DNA of 64,000 nt from Nisaea sediminum (GTDB lineage: Bacteria; Pseudomonadota; Alphaproteobacteria; Thalassobaculales; Thalassobaculaceae), in assembly GCF_014904705.1 (NCBI RefSeq), contig NZ_JACZCQ010000002.1, positions 62,001 to 126,000 on the forward strand. Direction: 5' to 3'. Position numbers and translations under genes: made by a program. Shown here in pieces: positions 9,185 through 17,949 of the stretch (positions within the stretch are counted from its first letter, which is position 1; the number at the start of each line of letters is the position of its first letter). A model generated the notes under the pieces. That model worked only from the letters and a program-made list of their open reading frames with translations, did not search any database and had not been told where the DNA came from.

Positions 9185-10003
9185 TCAGGCCGCTTTGCCG
9201 AGATCGAGATCCGCCGGCGGCGGAACCTTGGAAAAGAGCCGGAAGAAGTTCCGCGTTGTGGCGGCCGCCATCTCCGCCTCGGAAACGCCGCGAAGCTCCG
9301 CCAGCGCGGCATGGGTATAGGCGACATAGGCCGGCTCGTTCCGCTTGCCGCGCTTCGGCACCGGCGCGAGATAAGGGGCGTCGGTCTCGACCAGCAGACG
9401 CTCCTCTGGAACGTCGCGCACCGTCGCGCGGATATCCTCGGCGTTCCTGAAGGTGATGATGCCGCTCAGCGAGATATAGAACCCGATATCGAGCGCCCGC
9501 ATTGCGAGGCCCCGCCCGCTGCTGAAGCAGTGCAGCACGCCCGTATAGGGCTTGCGGGCATATTCTTCTTCCAGCAGCGCCGCCGTGTCCTCGTCCGCGT
9601 CGCGGGCATGGACGATCAACGGCAGACCGGTTTCCTGGGCCGCCCGGATATGGGTCGTGAAACTGCGGCGCTGGGCGTCGCGCGGGGCGCTGTCGTAGTA
9701 ATAGTCGAAACCGGACTCGCCGATCCCGACGACCTTCGGATGCGCGGCAAGCTCCACCAGTTCCTCGACCGAGACCGGAGCCTCCTCCCCCGCCTGGTGC
9801 GGGTGGATGCCGACCGAGCAGAAGACGTCGTCATACTGCTCCGCGATGGCGCGGATACGGGGAAAGGTCGAGATCCTTGTGCTGATCGTCACCATGCGGC
9901 AGACGCCGGCACGGCGCGCCCGGGCGATCACCTCGTCCCGTTCCTCCTCGAAGGCCTCGAAATCGAGATGACAGTGGGAGTCGACGATCGCCGGAACGCT
10001 CAC
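9185..10003 (-). CDS. tatD: TatD family metal-dependent hydrolase / DNase
   Basis: A 272-residue TIM-barrel hydrolase of the TatD family, thought to act as a 3'-5' exonuclease in DNA quality control. Metal ligands are visible: DSHCHLD near residues 8-14, GIGESGFDYY (the glutamate near 97), VHARDADEDT and HCFSSG in the middle, and VETDAPYLAP near 207-216. The start is GTG 10003, which directly abuts the metG stop (10004-10006), so the two are translationally linked. The metG-tatD-MBL order is widespread in bacteria. Confidence 0.94.
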   Translation of the reverse strand: MSVPAIVDSHCHLDFEAFEEERDEVIARARRAGVCRMVTISTRISTFPRIRAIAEQYDDVFCSVGIHPHQAGEEAPVSVEELVELAAHPKVVGIGESGFDYYYDSAPRDAQRRSFTTHIRAAQETGLPLIVHARDADEDTAALLEEEYARKPYTGVLHCFSSGRGLAMRALDIGFYISLSGIITFRNAEDIRATVRDVPEERLLVETDAPYLAPVPKRGKRNEPAYVAYTHAALAELRGVSEAEMAAATTRNFFRLFSKVPPPADLDLGKAA

Positions 10004-11536
10004 TCAGGCCCCCGCTTCTTCCGGTTCGACATAGCGCGGAAAGACCCCGCTCGGCTTCGGCAGAGGCGTGCCCGGAACCAGGCGGGTGCCGAGCGCGGCG
10101 AAGCTTCGCCCCTCTTCCCCGACGGCGAGCTGGTCCAGCATCTTCGCGGCGCTCTCCGGCACCACGGGCTGCATCAGCACCGCGAGCACGCGGATCACGT
10201 CGGCCAGCACGTAGAGCACCGTCGCCATGCGGTCGGGATCAGTCTTCTTCAGGGCCCACGGCGCCATCTCGTCGACATAGCGGTTCGCGTCGCCGATAAC
10301 CTGCCAGATCTGCTCCAGCGCCTTGTGGAAGGCCTGGGCGTCATAGGAGGTCCGCAGCTCGCCGAGCAGGCCGGCCGCGGCGTCCAGCAGCTTCCGGTCG
10401 GCCTCGGTGAAGTCGCCATGGACCGGCAACGCGGCGCCGCAATTCTTCGCGATCATCGAGAGCACGCGCTGCGACAGGTTGCCGAAATCGTTGGCCAGTT
10501 CGCTGTTCATCCGATTGACCATCGCCTGGTGCGAGAAGTCGCCGTCATTGCCGAACGGCACCTCGCGCAGCAGGAAGTACCGCACCTGGTCGAGGCCGTA
10601 TTTCTCAACGAGTTCCAGCGGATCGATCACGTTGCCGAGCGACTTGGAGATCTTCTGGCCCTCGTTGGTCCACCAGCCATGGGCATAGACGCGCTTCGGC
10701 AGCGGCAGGCCGGCGGCCATCAGGAAGGCCGGCCAGTAGACCGCATGGAAGCGCAGGATGTCCTTGCCGACCATGTGCAGGTCGGCCGGCCAGAAGGCCT
10801 TGTACTCGGGGCTGTCGGTGTCCGGATAGCCGGCGGCGGTGATGTAGTTGGTCAGCGCATCCAGCCAGACATACATGATATGCGCGTCGTCGCCCGGCAC
10901 GGGGATCCCCCATTTGAAGCTGGTCCGGGAGACAGAGAGATCGCGGAGGCCGGATTTCACGAAGCTTATGACCTCGTTGCGCCGCGCCTGGGGCGCGACG
11001 AAGTCGGGGTTTTCCTCGTAATGCTTCAGCAGCGGTTCCTGCCATTTCGAGAGATCGAAGAAATAGCTCGGCTCCTCGACCCATTCGACCGGCGCGCCGG
11101 TCGGCGCCTTGCCGTCGACCACCTCGGTCTCGGTGAAGAAGGCCTCGTCGCGCACCGAATACCAGCCCGCATAAGCGCCGAGATAGATATGTCCCTTCTC
11201 CAGAAGCTTGTTCCAGATCTCCTGGCAAGCCTTCTTGTGACGTTCCTCCGTGGTGCGGATGAAATCGTCGTTCGAATAGTTCATCGCCGTCGCGAGGTCG
11301 CGGAAATTCTGCGAGACGCTGTCGGTGAAGCTCTGCGGATCGACGCCGGCATTGGCGGCCGCGGTCTCGACTTTCTGGCCGTGCTCGTCGGTGCCGGTCA
11401 GGAATTTCACGTCATAGCCGTCCAGCCGCTTGAATCGCGCCAGCGCGTCGCAGGCCAGCGTCGTATAGGCGTGACCGATATGGGGCTTGTCGTTGACGTA
11501 GTAGATCGGCGTCGTCAGGTAGTAATGCGCGCTCAT
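10004..11536 (-). CDS. metG: Methionine-tRNA ligase
   Basis: Charges tRNA-Met in the cytosol. The 510-residue class I synthetase has the HIGH motif exactly at residues 19-22 and the KMSKS loop as KISKS at 295-299; FLTGTDEHGQK near 45-55 is the methionine-site signature. The zinc-knuckle cysteines of the longer form are absent (YAGWYSVRDEAFF near 122-134), and there is no C-terminal EMAP-like tRNA-binding domain, so this is the short type. I chose ATG 11536 over an upstream start at 11614, which adds sequence unlike the family. It lies downstream of holB with 100 bases between. Confidence 0.97.
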   Translation of the reverse strand: MSAHYYLTTPIYYVNDKPHIGHAYTTLACDALARFKRLDGYDVKFLTGTDEHGQKVETAAANAGVDPQSFTDSVSQNFRDLATAMNYSNDDFIRTTEERHKKACQEIWNKLLEKGHIYLGAYAGWYSVRDEAFFTETEVVDGKAPTGAPVEWVEEPSYFFDLSKWQEPLLKHYEENPDFVAPQARRNEVISFVKSGLRDLSVSRTSFKWGIPVPGDDAHIMYVWLDALTNYITAAGYPDTDSPEYKAFWPADLHMVGKDILRFHAVYWPAFLMAAGLPLPKRVYAHGWWTNEGQKISKSLGNVIDPLELVEKYGLDQVRYFLLREVPFGNDGDFSHQAMVNRMNSELANDFGNLSQRVLSMIAKNCGAALPVHGDFTEADRKLLDAAAGLLGELRTSYDAQAFHKALEQIWQVIGDANRYVDEMAPWALKKTDPDRMATVLYVLADVIRVLAVLMQPVVPESAAKMLDQLAVGEEGRSFAALGTRLVPGTPLPKPSGVFPRYVEPEEAGA

Positions 11537-11636
11537 GGAAACTGTCCGATCGGCGGTCGCTGCCCGATCATGCGGGCAGCCTGTGAATTGGGTGTCTTGA
11601 GGTACCTCTCGCACCCCTCAGTTTCAAGACGAAACG

Positions 11637-12758
11637 TCAGGAACCGGCGTGATCCGGGGCGAGCAACTGGAAGGCATCCATCAGCATCTGCCGCTTGTCG
11701 AGGCTGAGACGGCTGCCGCGCCCGAGCATGGCGGAGATGACGGCGCGGCGTTCCGCGATCCCGGCCGGTCCGAGCGCTGCGGCAAGTTTCTCGGCGGCGG
11801 CGCCCATCCCGGGCACTCGGTCGACAGGGCGGTCGCCGGACGCCGCGTCCCGCGCGATCCGGCCGAGCCACCAGTCGAGCAAGGCGGTGCCGGTCTCGAA
11901 CGGGTCCGTTTCCTCGGCCTTCGTCGCCCGGGTCCACTTATCCGCCAGCTCAAGCACGGCAAGGTCTTTGATCTGCGGATAGCTCTCAAGGGCTCGAAAC
12001 AGCTCGCGGAGGGCGTCGATGCCGCCTTCCGCAGCGAGAGACAGGGCCCGACCGATGCTCCCTTCCGAGAGAGCGACCAGGGTTTCGGAGGTTGCTTGAT
12101 CGAGTTCCGGCAGATGCTTCGCCAGCAATTCGGCGACCTGTGCATCCGACAACGGCCCGAGACGCACGGCGCGGCAGCGTGAGCGGATCGTCGGCAACAG
12201 GCGCCCGGGCGCGTGGCTCACCAGTAGCAACAATGCCTGGCGCGGCGGCTCCTCAAGCAGCTTCAGGACGGCGTTGGCCGCATTGCGGTTCATCTCGTCG
12301 GCGCTATCCAGCACGACGACCCGCCAACCGCCAAGCGAGGGCGTCAGACGCAGGAAGCTCCCGATCTGCCGGACGTCGTCGATCACGATCTCGCCGCGCA
12401 TCTTCTTCCGCTTCTCGTCGTAGCCGCGCTCAACGACCAGCATGTCCGGGTGGCTGCCGGCTGCAATCTGAGAGAAGACCGGATTGTCGCGCGGGACGTG
12501 AAGCCCGGCGGGCGTTGCGGGAAGCGCATCGCCGAACAGACCGGGCCCTTCGTCCTCAGCCGCGCCGGCGCCCGAGAGAATATGGCGGGCGAACCGGTAG
12601 GCGAGTGTCGCCTTGCCGATCCCGGACGGGCCCGTAATCAGCCAGGCATGCGGGATCTTGCCGGAGGCGACCGCCTCGGCCATGGCGCTTTCCGCCGCCT
12701 GATGACCGACAAGCTCCCCTGTTTCGCGCGGCAGGGGGATAGTTTGCGCTTCGCTCAT
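11637..12758 (-). CDS. holB: DNA polymerase III subunit delta-prime
   Basis: Clamp-loader subunit, 373 residues. The AAA+ domain shows GPSGIGKAT near 43-51 in place of a canonical P-loop, and SRC (IRSRCRAVRL) near 190, the sensor-1/Arg-finger region that is key for delta-prime. A helical C-terminal collar domain follows. Between the P-loop and the SRC motif, DEMNRNAANAVLKLLEEPP is the standard family signature. The ATG overlaps the tmk stop by four bases (ATGA at 12755-12758), so translation is coupled. The tmk-holB-metG-tatD order is common in alphaproteobacteria. Confidence 0.95.
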   Translation of the reverse strand: MSEAQTIPLPRETGELVGHQAAESAMAEAVASGKIPHAWLITGPSGIGKATLAYRFARHILSGAGAAEDEGPGLFGDALPATPAGLHVPRDNPVFSQIAAGSHPDMLVVERGYDEKRKKMRGEIVIDDVRQIGSFLRLTPSLGGWRVVVLDSADEMNRNAANAVLKLLEEPPRQALLLLVSHAPGRLLPTIRSRCRAVRLGPLSDAQVAELLAKHLPELDQATSETLVALSEGSIGRALSLAAEGGIDALRELFRALESYPQIKDLAVLELADKWTRATKAEETDPFETGTALLDWWLGRIARDAASGDRPVDRVPGMGAAAEKLAAALGPAGIAERRAVISAMLGRGSRLSLDKRQMLMDAFQLLAPDHAGS

Positions 12759-13423
12759 ACCGCTGCTCCGAGGCGTGCACGGACAAGGGACGCTACCTCC
12801 GCTGTCACGGCGTCCGTATCGCGCGCCGCATTCACCAGAGCGACTCGCTCCGGTTCGGCTTTCGCGATCGCATGGAATCCTTCGCGCATGCGTTCGTGAA
12901 ACGCGAGTTCCATCCGCTCGAAACGGTCTTCTCCGCCACGCCGCTCGGCCTCGCCGCCGGCCCGTGTACGGGCAAGGCCGATTTCGGGGGCAAGGTCGAG
13001 CACCAGGGTCAGGTCGGGTTTCAACGCGCCGAGCACAATGCGGTGCAGGTCCCTGATCTTCTCAAGTTCCAGGCCGTGTCCGTAGCCCTGATAGGCCATG
13101 GTGGAATCGGCAAAGCGGTCGCACAGGACCCAGCAGCCGCGCGCCAGAGCGGGTTCGATCAGGCGCTGCACATGGTCGCGGCGCGCCGCGTAAAGCAGCA
13201 GGAGTTCGGTCAGAGCGTCCCAGCGGCCGGTCTCGCCTGTCACAAGCAATTCGCGGATCTGTTCGGCCCCCGGCGAGCCGCCGGGCTCGCGCGTCAGGCA
13301 GACCTCGATACCGGACGCTGCGAGAGCATCCGCTAGCAAGCGGATCTGGGTGCTTTTGCCGGCCCCTTCCCCGCCTTCGAATGTGATGAAACGTCCGCGT
13401 GCGCGGCCCGGCCGGTCAGCCAC
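12755..13423 (-). CDS. tmk: Thymidylate kinase
   Basis: Phosphorylates dTMP to dTDP. At 222 residues it has the normal length once started at GTG 13423. The P-loop GGEGAGKST is at residues 17-25, the DR-x motif appears as DRFADSTMAYQGYG, and TREPGGSPGAEQ near 44-55 binds the phosphate region. The lid is GGEAERRGGEDRFE. The longer frame starting at 13501 adds a serine/arginine-rich stretch that lies inside the upstream gene and is not family-like. GTG 13423 gives an 8-base overlap (GTGGCTGA) with the dac stop. Confidence 0.95.
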   Translation of the reverse strand: MADRPGRARGRFITFEGGEGAGKSTQIRLLADALAASGIEVCLTREPGGSPGAEQIRELLVTGETGRWDALTELLLLYAARRDHVQRLIEPALARGCWVLCDRFADSTMAYQGYGHGLELEKIRDLHRIVLGALKPDLTLVLDLAPEIGLARTRAGGEAERRGGEDRFERMELAFHERMREGFHAIAKAEPERVALVNAARDTDAVTAEVASLVRARLGAAV

Positions 13424-14582
13424 CGCTGCCCCAGACGAGATATTGGACCGCGGCGCCGACCTTGCCGAACACTCCGAGCTGCGCGACATCCGCCGCCGCA
13501 TAAAGCGGTATGTTGACGTCCTCCATCTCGGGCGCCGTCACCTTCAGGGTCGCCAGCTGTGTGCCGGCCGTAATCGGCGCCGGGACCGGGCCTTCATAGA
13601 CCACGCTGACCTTCATTTTCGGACGCGAGGTGCGCGGGATCGTCAGCAGGACGTCGCGATCGGTGGTCAGGGCGACGGTCTTTGCGTTGCCGAGCCAGAC
13701 ATCGGCTTCCGCGACGGTCTGCCCGGCGGCGAAGAGCTGATAATTCTCGAACTCGCGGAAGCCCCAGTCCAGCAGCGCTTCCGACTCGCGCGACCGGTCC
13801 TTGACGCTATCGAGCCCGTTGACCACGAGCACCAGCCGCCGTCCGTTGCGGATCGCGGAGGCCGTCAGGCCGTATCCGGCCGCTTCGGTATGGCCGGTCT
13901 TAAGGCCGTCGGCGCCCATGTTCTTGTAGAGCAGCGGGTTCCGGTTCCCCTGCTTGATGTTGTTGTAGGTAAAAGTGGTCTCGGAATAGATCGGATAGTA
14001 TTCCGGGAACCTTCGGATGATCTCCATCGCCAGAAACGCAAGATCGCGCGCGGTGGAGCGGTGATCCGGATCCGGCCAGCCGGTCGCGTTCTTGAAGGTG
14101 CTGTTGAGCAGACCGATCTCACGCCCGCGCCGGGTCATTTCCTCGGCGAAAGCCTCTTCCGTTCCCGCGAGCGCCTCGGCCAGGGCGATCGAGGCATCGT
14201 TTCCGCTCTGCACGATGATCCCGCGCAGGATCTCCCTGATGGGGACCCGTGTATTCACCTTCACGAACATCTTGGAGCCGCCCTTGCGCCAGGCTTTCTC
14301 ACTGATCGCGATGGTGTCGTCCATCGATAGCCGTCCGTCCTTGAGGCGCTCGAAGGCCATGAACGCCGTCATGATCTTGGTCATGGATGCCGGCGGCATT
14401 GGCTTTTCCGAATCCTTTTCGAACAGCACCGCTCCCGTATCGAAATCGATAAGGAATGCCTCTCGCGCACTGGTATCGAGTGCGTGGGAAACCGAAATCT
14501 GGACCGTCAGCAACAGGAGAGCGGCCGGTAGCACCCGGACCGCGCGTCTGATTGCTGTGTTCAGATTGCTGGCGAAAGTCAT
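13416..14582 (-). CDS. D-alanyl-D-alanine carboxypeptidase (PBP5/6 family)
   Basis: Periplasmic peptidoglycan-trimming enzyme of 388 residues. An N-terminal hydrophobic segment (LPAALLLLTVQISVSHA, residues 18-34) is a signal peptide. The penicillin-binding motifs are in order: SMTK (S66, K69), SGN (VQSGNDAS near 126-133) and KTG (LKTGHTEAAGYG near 230). The C-terminal PBP5-type beta domain follows, ending in a short hydrophobic or amphipathic tail (AAVQYLVWGSGG), as in membrane-anchored members. ATG 14582 is preferred to GTG 14603 because the signal peptide then begins normally. The stop overlaps the tmk start, which links cell-wall and DNA-precursor genes. Confidence 0.94.
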   Translation of the reverse strand: MTFASNLNTAIRRAVRVLPAALLLLTVQISVSHALDTSAREAFLIDFDTGAVLFEKDSEKPMPPASMTKIMTAFMAFERLKDGRLSMDDTIAISEKAWRKGGSKMFVKVNTRVPIREILRGIIVQSGNDASIALAEALAGTEEAFAEEMTRRGREIGLLNSTFKNATGWPDPDHRSTARDLAFLAMEIIRRFPEYYPIYSETTFTYNNIKQGNRNPLLYKNMGADGLKTGHTEAAGYGLTASAIRNGRRLVLVVNGLDSVKDRSRESEALLDWGFREFENYQLFAAGQTVAEADVWLGNAKTVALTTDRDVLLTIPRTSRPKMKVSVVYEGPVPAPITAGTQLATLKVTAPEMEDVNIPLYAAADVAQLGVFGKVGAAVQYLVWGSGG

Positions 14583-14650
14583 AATGATTTCCCTATCCGT
14601 CACTCGTCCGAAAGATAGCTACCCGTGAAACCTGCGGTTTCTATAGCCCC

Positions 14651-14673
14651 GCCCGTTGGGAAAGGTAACGGGC
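14651..14673. other. Intergenic hairpin between rlpA and dac
   Basis: Perfect 7-base arms GCCCGTT (14651-14657) and AACGGGC (14667-14673) enclose 9 bases. It lies between the rlpA stop and the dac start on the minus strand. No T run follows on the minus strand, so partial termination or mRNA processing between the two genes is possible but unproven. Confidence 0.35.
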
Positions 14674-14733
14674 AAATTTGAACTAAATGAGACATACCGA
14701 CCCGGATATCCGCTTTCCTTGTCCCGCGTCGGC

Positions 14734-15735
14734 TCACTCGACTATCACGCGGGCCGCCGGATAACCGCGGTCGATCACCGCCTCGAGAATTCTGTCCGCT
14801 TCCTCGACGGTTTCGAGCGGGCCGAGACGGACGCGGTAAAAGTACTTTCCCTTCACCTCGCGCGGAGAAATCATCACCGGCCCGACGGAGGCCAGAATCT
14901 GGGTCAGCTTGTCCGCATTGGTCGCATTGGTGAACGCGCCGGCCTGAACGAAAATCTCGGTCTGTTCCGGCAAGGTCTGGATCACCGCCGAAATGTCCGT
15001 GGATTTCGCAGCCAGATCGACTGCGCTGCCTTGCGCGGCAGGACTGGTGGACACAGCGGCAGGGCTAACTGGTGCCGGAGGAGGTGTCAACGTCACCGCT
15101 CCCGGGATCGCAGAGACAGAGCCCTTTGAAACCGGAACGCTCGGGGCGGCGTTCGGCGCCGGCACGGGGACCTTTGCGGCCGGAATATTGAGGCTCGCAA
15201 GTTGGATCGGACGTCCGTTGCTGTAGGCCTCGGCCATGATCCGGCTCTCCTCCGGCAGGATCTCGACCCGGACCTTGGCTGTTCCCTGCCGTTCGAAACC
15301 GAGCAGCTGGGCGGATCGCCTGGACATATCGATGATGCGTCCATGCGCGAACGGGCCGCGATCATTGACGCGGACCACCAGCGCGCGGCCATTCTCAAGA
15401 TTGGTCACCCGCACCACGCTCGGCAGCGGAAGGGTCCGGTGCGCGGCCGTGACGTCGTTCTGGTCGAAGATCTCGCCGTTGGCCGTCGTCTTGTTATGGA
15501 AATTGGGGCCGTACCACGAGGCGATGCCGGTTTCCTCGTAGCCGTAATCTACCTGCGGATAATACCAGACGCCGTTGATCTGGTATGGCGAGCCGACCTT
15601 GTAGCGTCCGAGCGGCTGCCCATCCGAGGTGGCGTTGTTGATCTGTTTGGCCGTGTGGACGACGAATTTGGTCTCCGCGCAGGCGGAAAGCAGAACGGCA
15701 AGCATCACCAATGAAAGCGTGGCGAGAGATTTCAT
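14734..15735 (-). CDS. rlpA: Septal ring lytic transglycosylase RlpA, SPOR-domain lipoprotein
   Basis: A 333-residue outer-membrane lipoprotein acting at the septum on denuded glycan. The start MKSLATLSLV gives a signal peptide with lipobox LSAC and the lipidated cysteine at residue 19. The double-psi barrel domain holds GIASWYGPNFHNKTTANGE and VNDRGPF, whose aspartate is the catalytic residue of RlpA. A Pro/Ala/Val-rich linker of about 100 residues leads to a C-terminal SPOR domain (FVQAGAFTNATNADKL ... YRVRLGPLETVEEAD) that targets septal peptidoglycan. ATG 15735 is chosen over the start at 15804, which would precede the signal peptide by 23 residues. It is followed by dac, another wall enzyme. 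Confidence 0.95.
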   Translation of the reverse strand: MKSLATLSLVMLAVLLSACAETKFVVHTAKQINNATSDGQPLGRYKVGSPYQINGVWYYPQVDYGYEETGIASWYGPNFHNKTTANGEIFDQNDVTAAHRTLPLPSVVRVTNLENGRALVVRVNDRGPFAHGRIIDMSRRSAQLLGFERQGTAKVRVEILPEESRIMAEAYSNGRPIQLASLNIPAAKVPVPAPNAAPSVPVSKGSVSAIPGAVTLTPPPAPVSPAAVSTSPAAQGSAVDLAAKSTDISAVIQTLPEQTEIFVQAGAFTNATNADKLTQILASVGPVMISPREVKGKYFYRVRLGPLETVEEADRILEAVIDRGYPAARVIVE

Positions 15736-15841
15736 AAGTGTCCCTTTGATCCGTCCTGGTTGCGGAAGACTACAGATGCCTCGGCTTAAGCTCAACACTA
15801 CCATATTTTGTGGCCATCTGGATCGATAACTGGATCGCTAC

Positions 15842-16816
15842 CTATGGCCGTCCGATCGCGTCCGCCAGCGTGCCGACCGCTGTCGCGAAATAACTCGACC
15901 GGTTCCACTTCAGGATCACGTCATAGTTGGCATAGGCGAGATAGGCCGGTGCGAGTTCCCCGTCCCCGGGCACGACCAGGTGACTGGTCAGATTGCGTTC
16001 GGGCAGTGCGCCCCCGTCGCGCCGGGTGACGCCGAGCGCTTCCCACTCGCGCATCGTTTTGCTGACCTTCGCATCGATCAGCGACTTGTCGAACCCGGCC
16101 GGAAGCGTAATTGCGCGACCCCAGTTGATATCGTTGTTCCAGCCCGAACGGGACAGGTAATTGGCGATCGAGGCGAAGACATCTTCCTTCGTGCCCCAGA
16201 TGTCCTTATGGCCATCGCCGTTATGGTCCACGGCGAAATTATCGAAGCTGGACGGCATGAACTGGCTCTGTCCCATCGCGCCGGCCCAGGAGCCTTTCAT
16301 ATCGCCGGGGGAGATATGCCCCTCGTTCAGGATCTTCAGGGCGAGGAGCAATTCCTTGCGGAAGAACGCGCTGCGGCGGCCGTCATAGGCCAGCGTCGCC
16401 AGGGAGGCGACGACGGGGAAGCCGCCTGTAATGCGGCCAAAATCCGTCTCCACACCCCAGAGAGCGACGATGAAACGCGGCTGCACGCCGTATTTCGCGG
16501 AAACCTCTTCCAGCAGAGCCTTGTTCTCCGCGAGCAGCTGACGGCCCTTCTGGATCCTAGCGTCCGGGACGACGCGGGTCAGGTACTGCTCGAAGGTCAG
16601 CGTGAATTCTGGCTGCTTGCGATCCAGCTCGATCACCCGCGGGATCGGCGCAACGCCGGCAAAAGCCTGATCAAGGATGTCTTGTTTGATCCCCTGTGAC
16701 GCCGCTTCGGCTTTCAGGTCGGCGACCCACGCATCGAAAGGTTGCTCGGAGGCAGAGGCCGGACCGAAGGAAACGGCTGCGAGAAGCCCTGCTGCCAGTA
16801 TTGATCGTCTCATCAT
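15842..16816 (-). CDS. mltB: Lytic murein transglycosylase B
   Basis: Periplasmic lytic transglycosylase of 324 residues. The protein begins MMRRSILAAGLLAAVSFGPASA, a clear signal peptide ending near residue 22 with no lipobox, so it is likely soluble rather than a lipoprotein as in E. coli. The catalytic glutamate lies in ALWGVETDFGRITGGF, and AMGQSQFMPSSF plus NGDGHKDIW are family signatures. The longer frame from 16903 would place 29 hydrophilic residues before the signal peptide, so ATG 16816 is preferred. It is the first gene of the minus-strand run; rlpA starts 106 bases downstream. Confidence 0.93.
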   Translation of the reverse strand: MMRRSILAAGLLAAVSFGPASASEQPFDAWVADLKAEAASQGIKQDILDQAFAGVAPIPRVIELDRKQPEFTLTFEQYLTRVVPDARIQKGRQLLAENKALLEEVSAKYGVQPRFIVALWGVETDFGRITGGFPVVASLATLAYDGRRSAFFRKELLLALKILNEGHISPGDMKGSWAGAMGQSQFMPSSFDNFAVDHNGDGHKDIWGTKEDVFASIANYLSRSGWNNDINWGRAITLPAGFDKSLIDAKVSKTMREWEALGVTRRDGGALPERNLTSHLVVPGDGELAPAYLAYANYDVILKWNRSSYFATAVGTLADAIGRP

Positions 16817-17108
16817 GTTGCGCGCGTCCAATGCCAAGCTCTGTGATTCCTGCCAGTTCATGAAGTTGTGGCACAGGGTCGGAAAGCTCGCAAGATAGGT
16901 CAAAACCAGCTCACAAGTCGTTGATTACAAGGAATCCATGCCAAAGCCGGCACGGCACTACCGGTACGGAATCGGAGAATCCGCCGGGACTCGGAACGCG
17001 CCTCCTCTGCCGACCGGTAGCCGCGGCGGGCGACAAATAATGCTCTGGACAGATAAGTCATATTACGTAAGCTTAATGCATAAATTAATCATATCAATGT
17101 GAGTTTTG

Positions 17109-17933
17109 ATGAGACGTGTTCTGCTGACCGGGGCGGCGGGCGGGATCGGCCGCCGGATGCGCCAAGCACTCGCGAATGTCTATCCGATCCTGCGCGTGAG
17201 CGACATTTCCGACCTCGGCCCGGCAGCCGAGGGAGAGGAGATCGCGATTGGCGATTTCACCGATCCCGACGACCTGAAGCGGCTGGTTGCCGGCGTCGAC
17301 GGGATCATTCATCTCGGCGGACTCTCGGTCGAGCATGAATGGGACGATATCCTGCGCGTCAATATCGACGGCACCTACCGGCTCTACGAGGCGGCCTATG
17401 AGGCCGGCGTGAAGCGCATCGTGTTCGCCAGCTCCAACCATGCGATCGGCTTCTATCCCCGCACCCAGCATCTCGACGGTTCCGAGCGTCCCCGGCCCGA
17501 CTGCCGATACGGTCTCAGCAAGGTGTTCGGCGAGGGGCTGTCACAGTATTTCGCCGATAATTACGGGCTCGGTATCCTGACGATACGGATCGGCTGGTGC
17601 TTCGAAAAACCGAACACACCGCGCACCCTGGCCTCCTGGGTGAGCATCGGAGATCTCACGCGGCTTTGCCGGGTCGGTCTCGAGACGCCGGAGCTGCATC
17701 ACGAGATCGTCTGGGGCGTTTCCGACAATTCGCGCACCCTCTGGGACAACACCACCGCCCGCAGGCTCGGCTTTGTGCCTCAGGACTCATCCGATATCTG
17801 GGCCGCCGAGGTCGATGCCGGCCCGCCGGAACCCGGAAACGACGTCGCCCTCGCGGTCCAGGGCGGTCCTTTCGCCAGTACCGGATACGAGGGCGACCCT
17901 GAACGGGTCACCAGACAGAAACCTCTCGCCTAA
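17109..17933 (+). CDS. udh: Uronate dehydrogenase (NAD-dependent, SDR family)
   Basis: Oxidises D-galacturonate or D-glucuronate to the aldarolactone with NAD. The 274-residue extended-type short-chain dehydrogenase has TGAAGGIG at residues 8-15, the catalytic YxxxK at Y134 and K138 (CRYGLSKVFGE), and FASSNHAIGFYP near 107-117, which closely matches the Agrobacterium enzyme as I remember it (FASSNHTIGYYP). VDGIIHLGGLSVE near 63-75 is also shared. ATG 17109 is used; a TTG three bases upstream is less likely. The next gene, kdgD, begins 17 bases downstream, so the two form an operon in the oxidative uronate pathway. Confidence 0.9.
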   Translation: MRRVLLTGAAGGIGRRMRQALANVYPILRVSDISDLGPAAEGEEIAIGDFTDPDDLKRLVAGVDGIIHLGGLSVEHEWDDILRVNIDGTYRLYEAAYEAGVKRIVFASSNHAIGFYPRTQHLDGSERPRPDCRYGLSKVFGEGLSQYFADNYGLGILTIRIGWCFEKPNTPRTLASWVSIGDLTRLCRVGLETPELHHEIVWGVSDNSRTLWDNTTARRLGFVPQDSSDIWAAEVDAGPPEPGNDVALAVQGGPFASTGYEGDPERVTRQKPLA

Positions 17934-17949
17934 ACCAAGGAGCAGAACA

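Noticed and set aside
8555-11707. A 1050-codon open frame on the plus strand opposite MBL, tatD and metG
   Set aside because: It is a mirror of three well-identified genes. In GC-rich DNA with strong third-position bias the opposite frame often stays open. Its translation is rich in Arg, Asp, His and Val with no domain.
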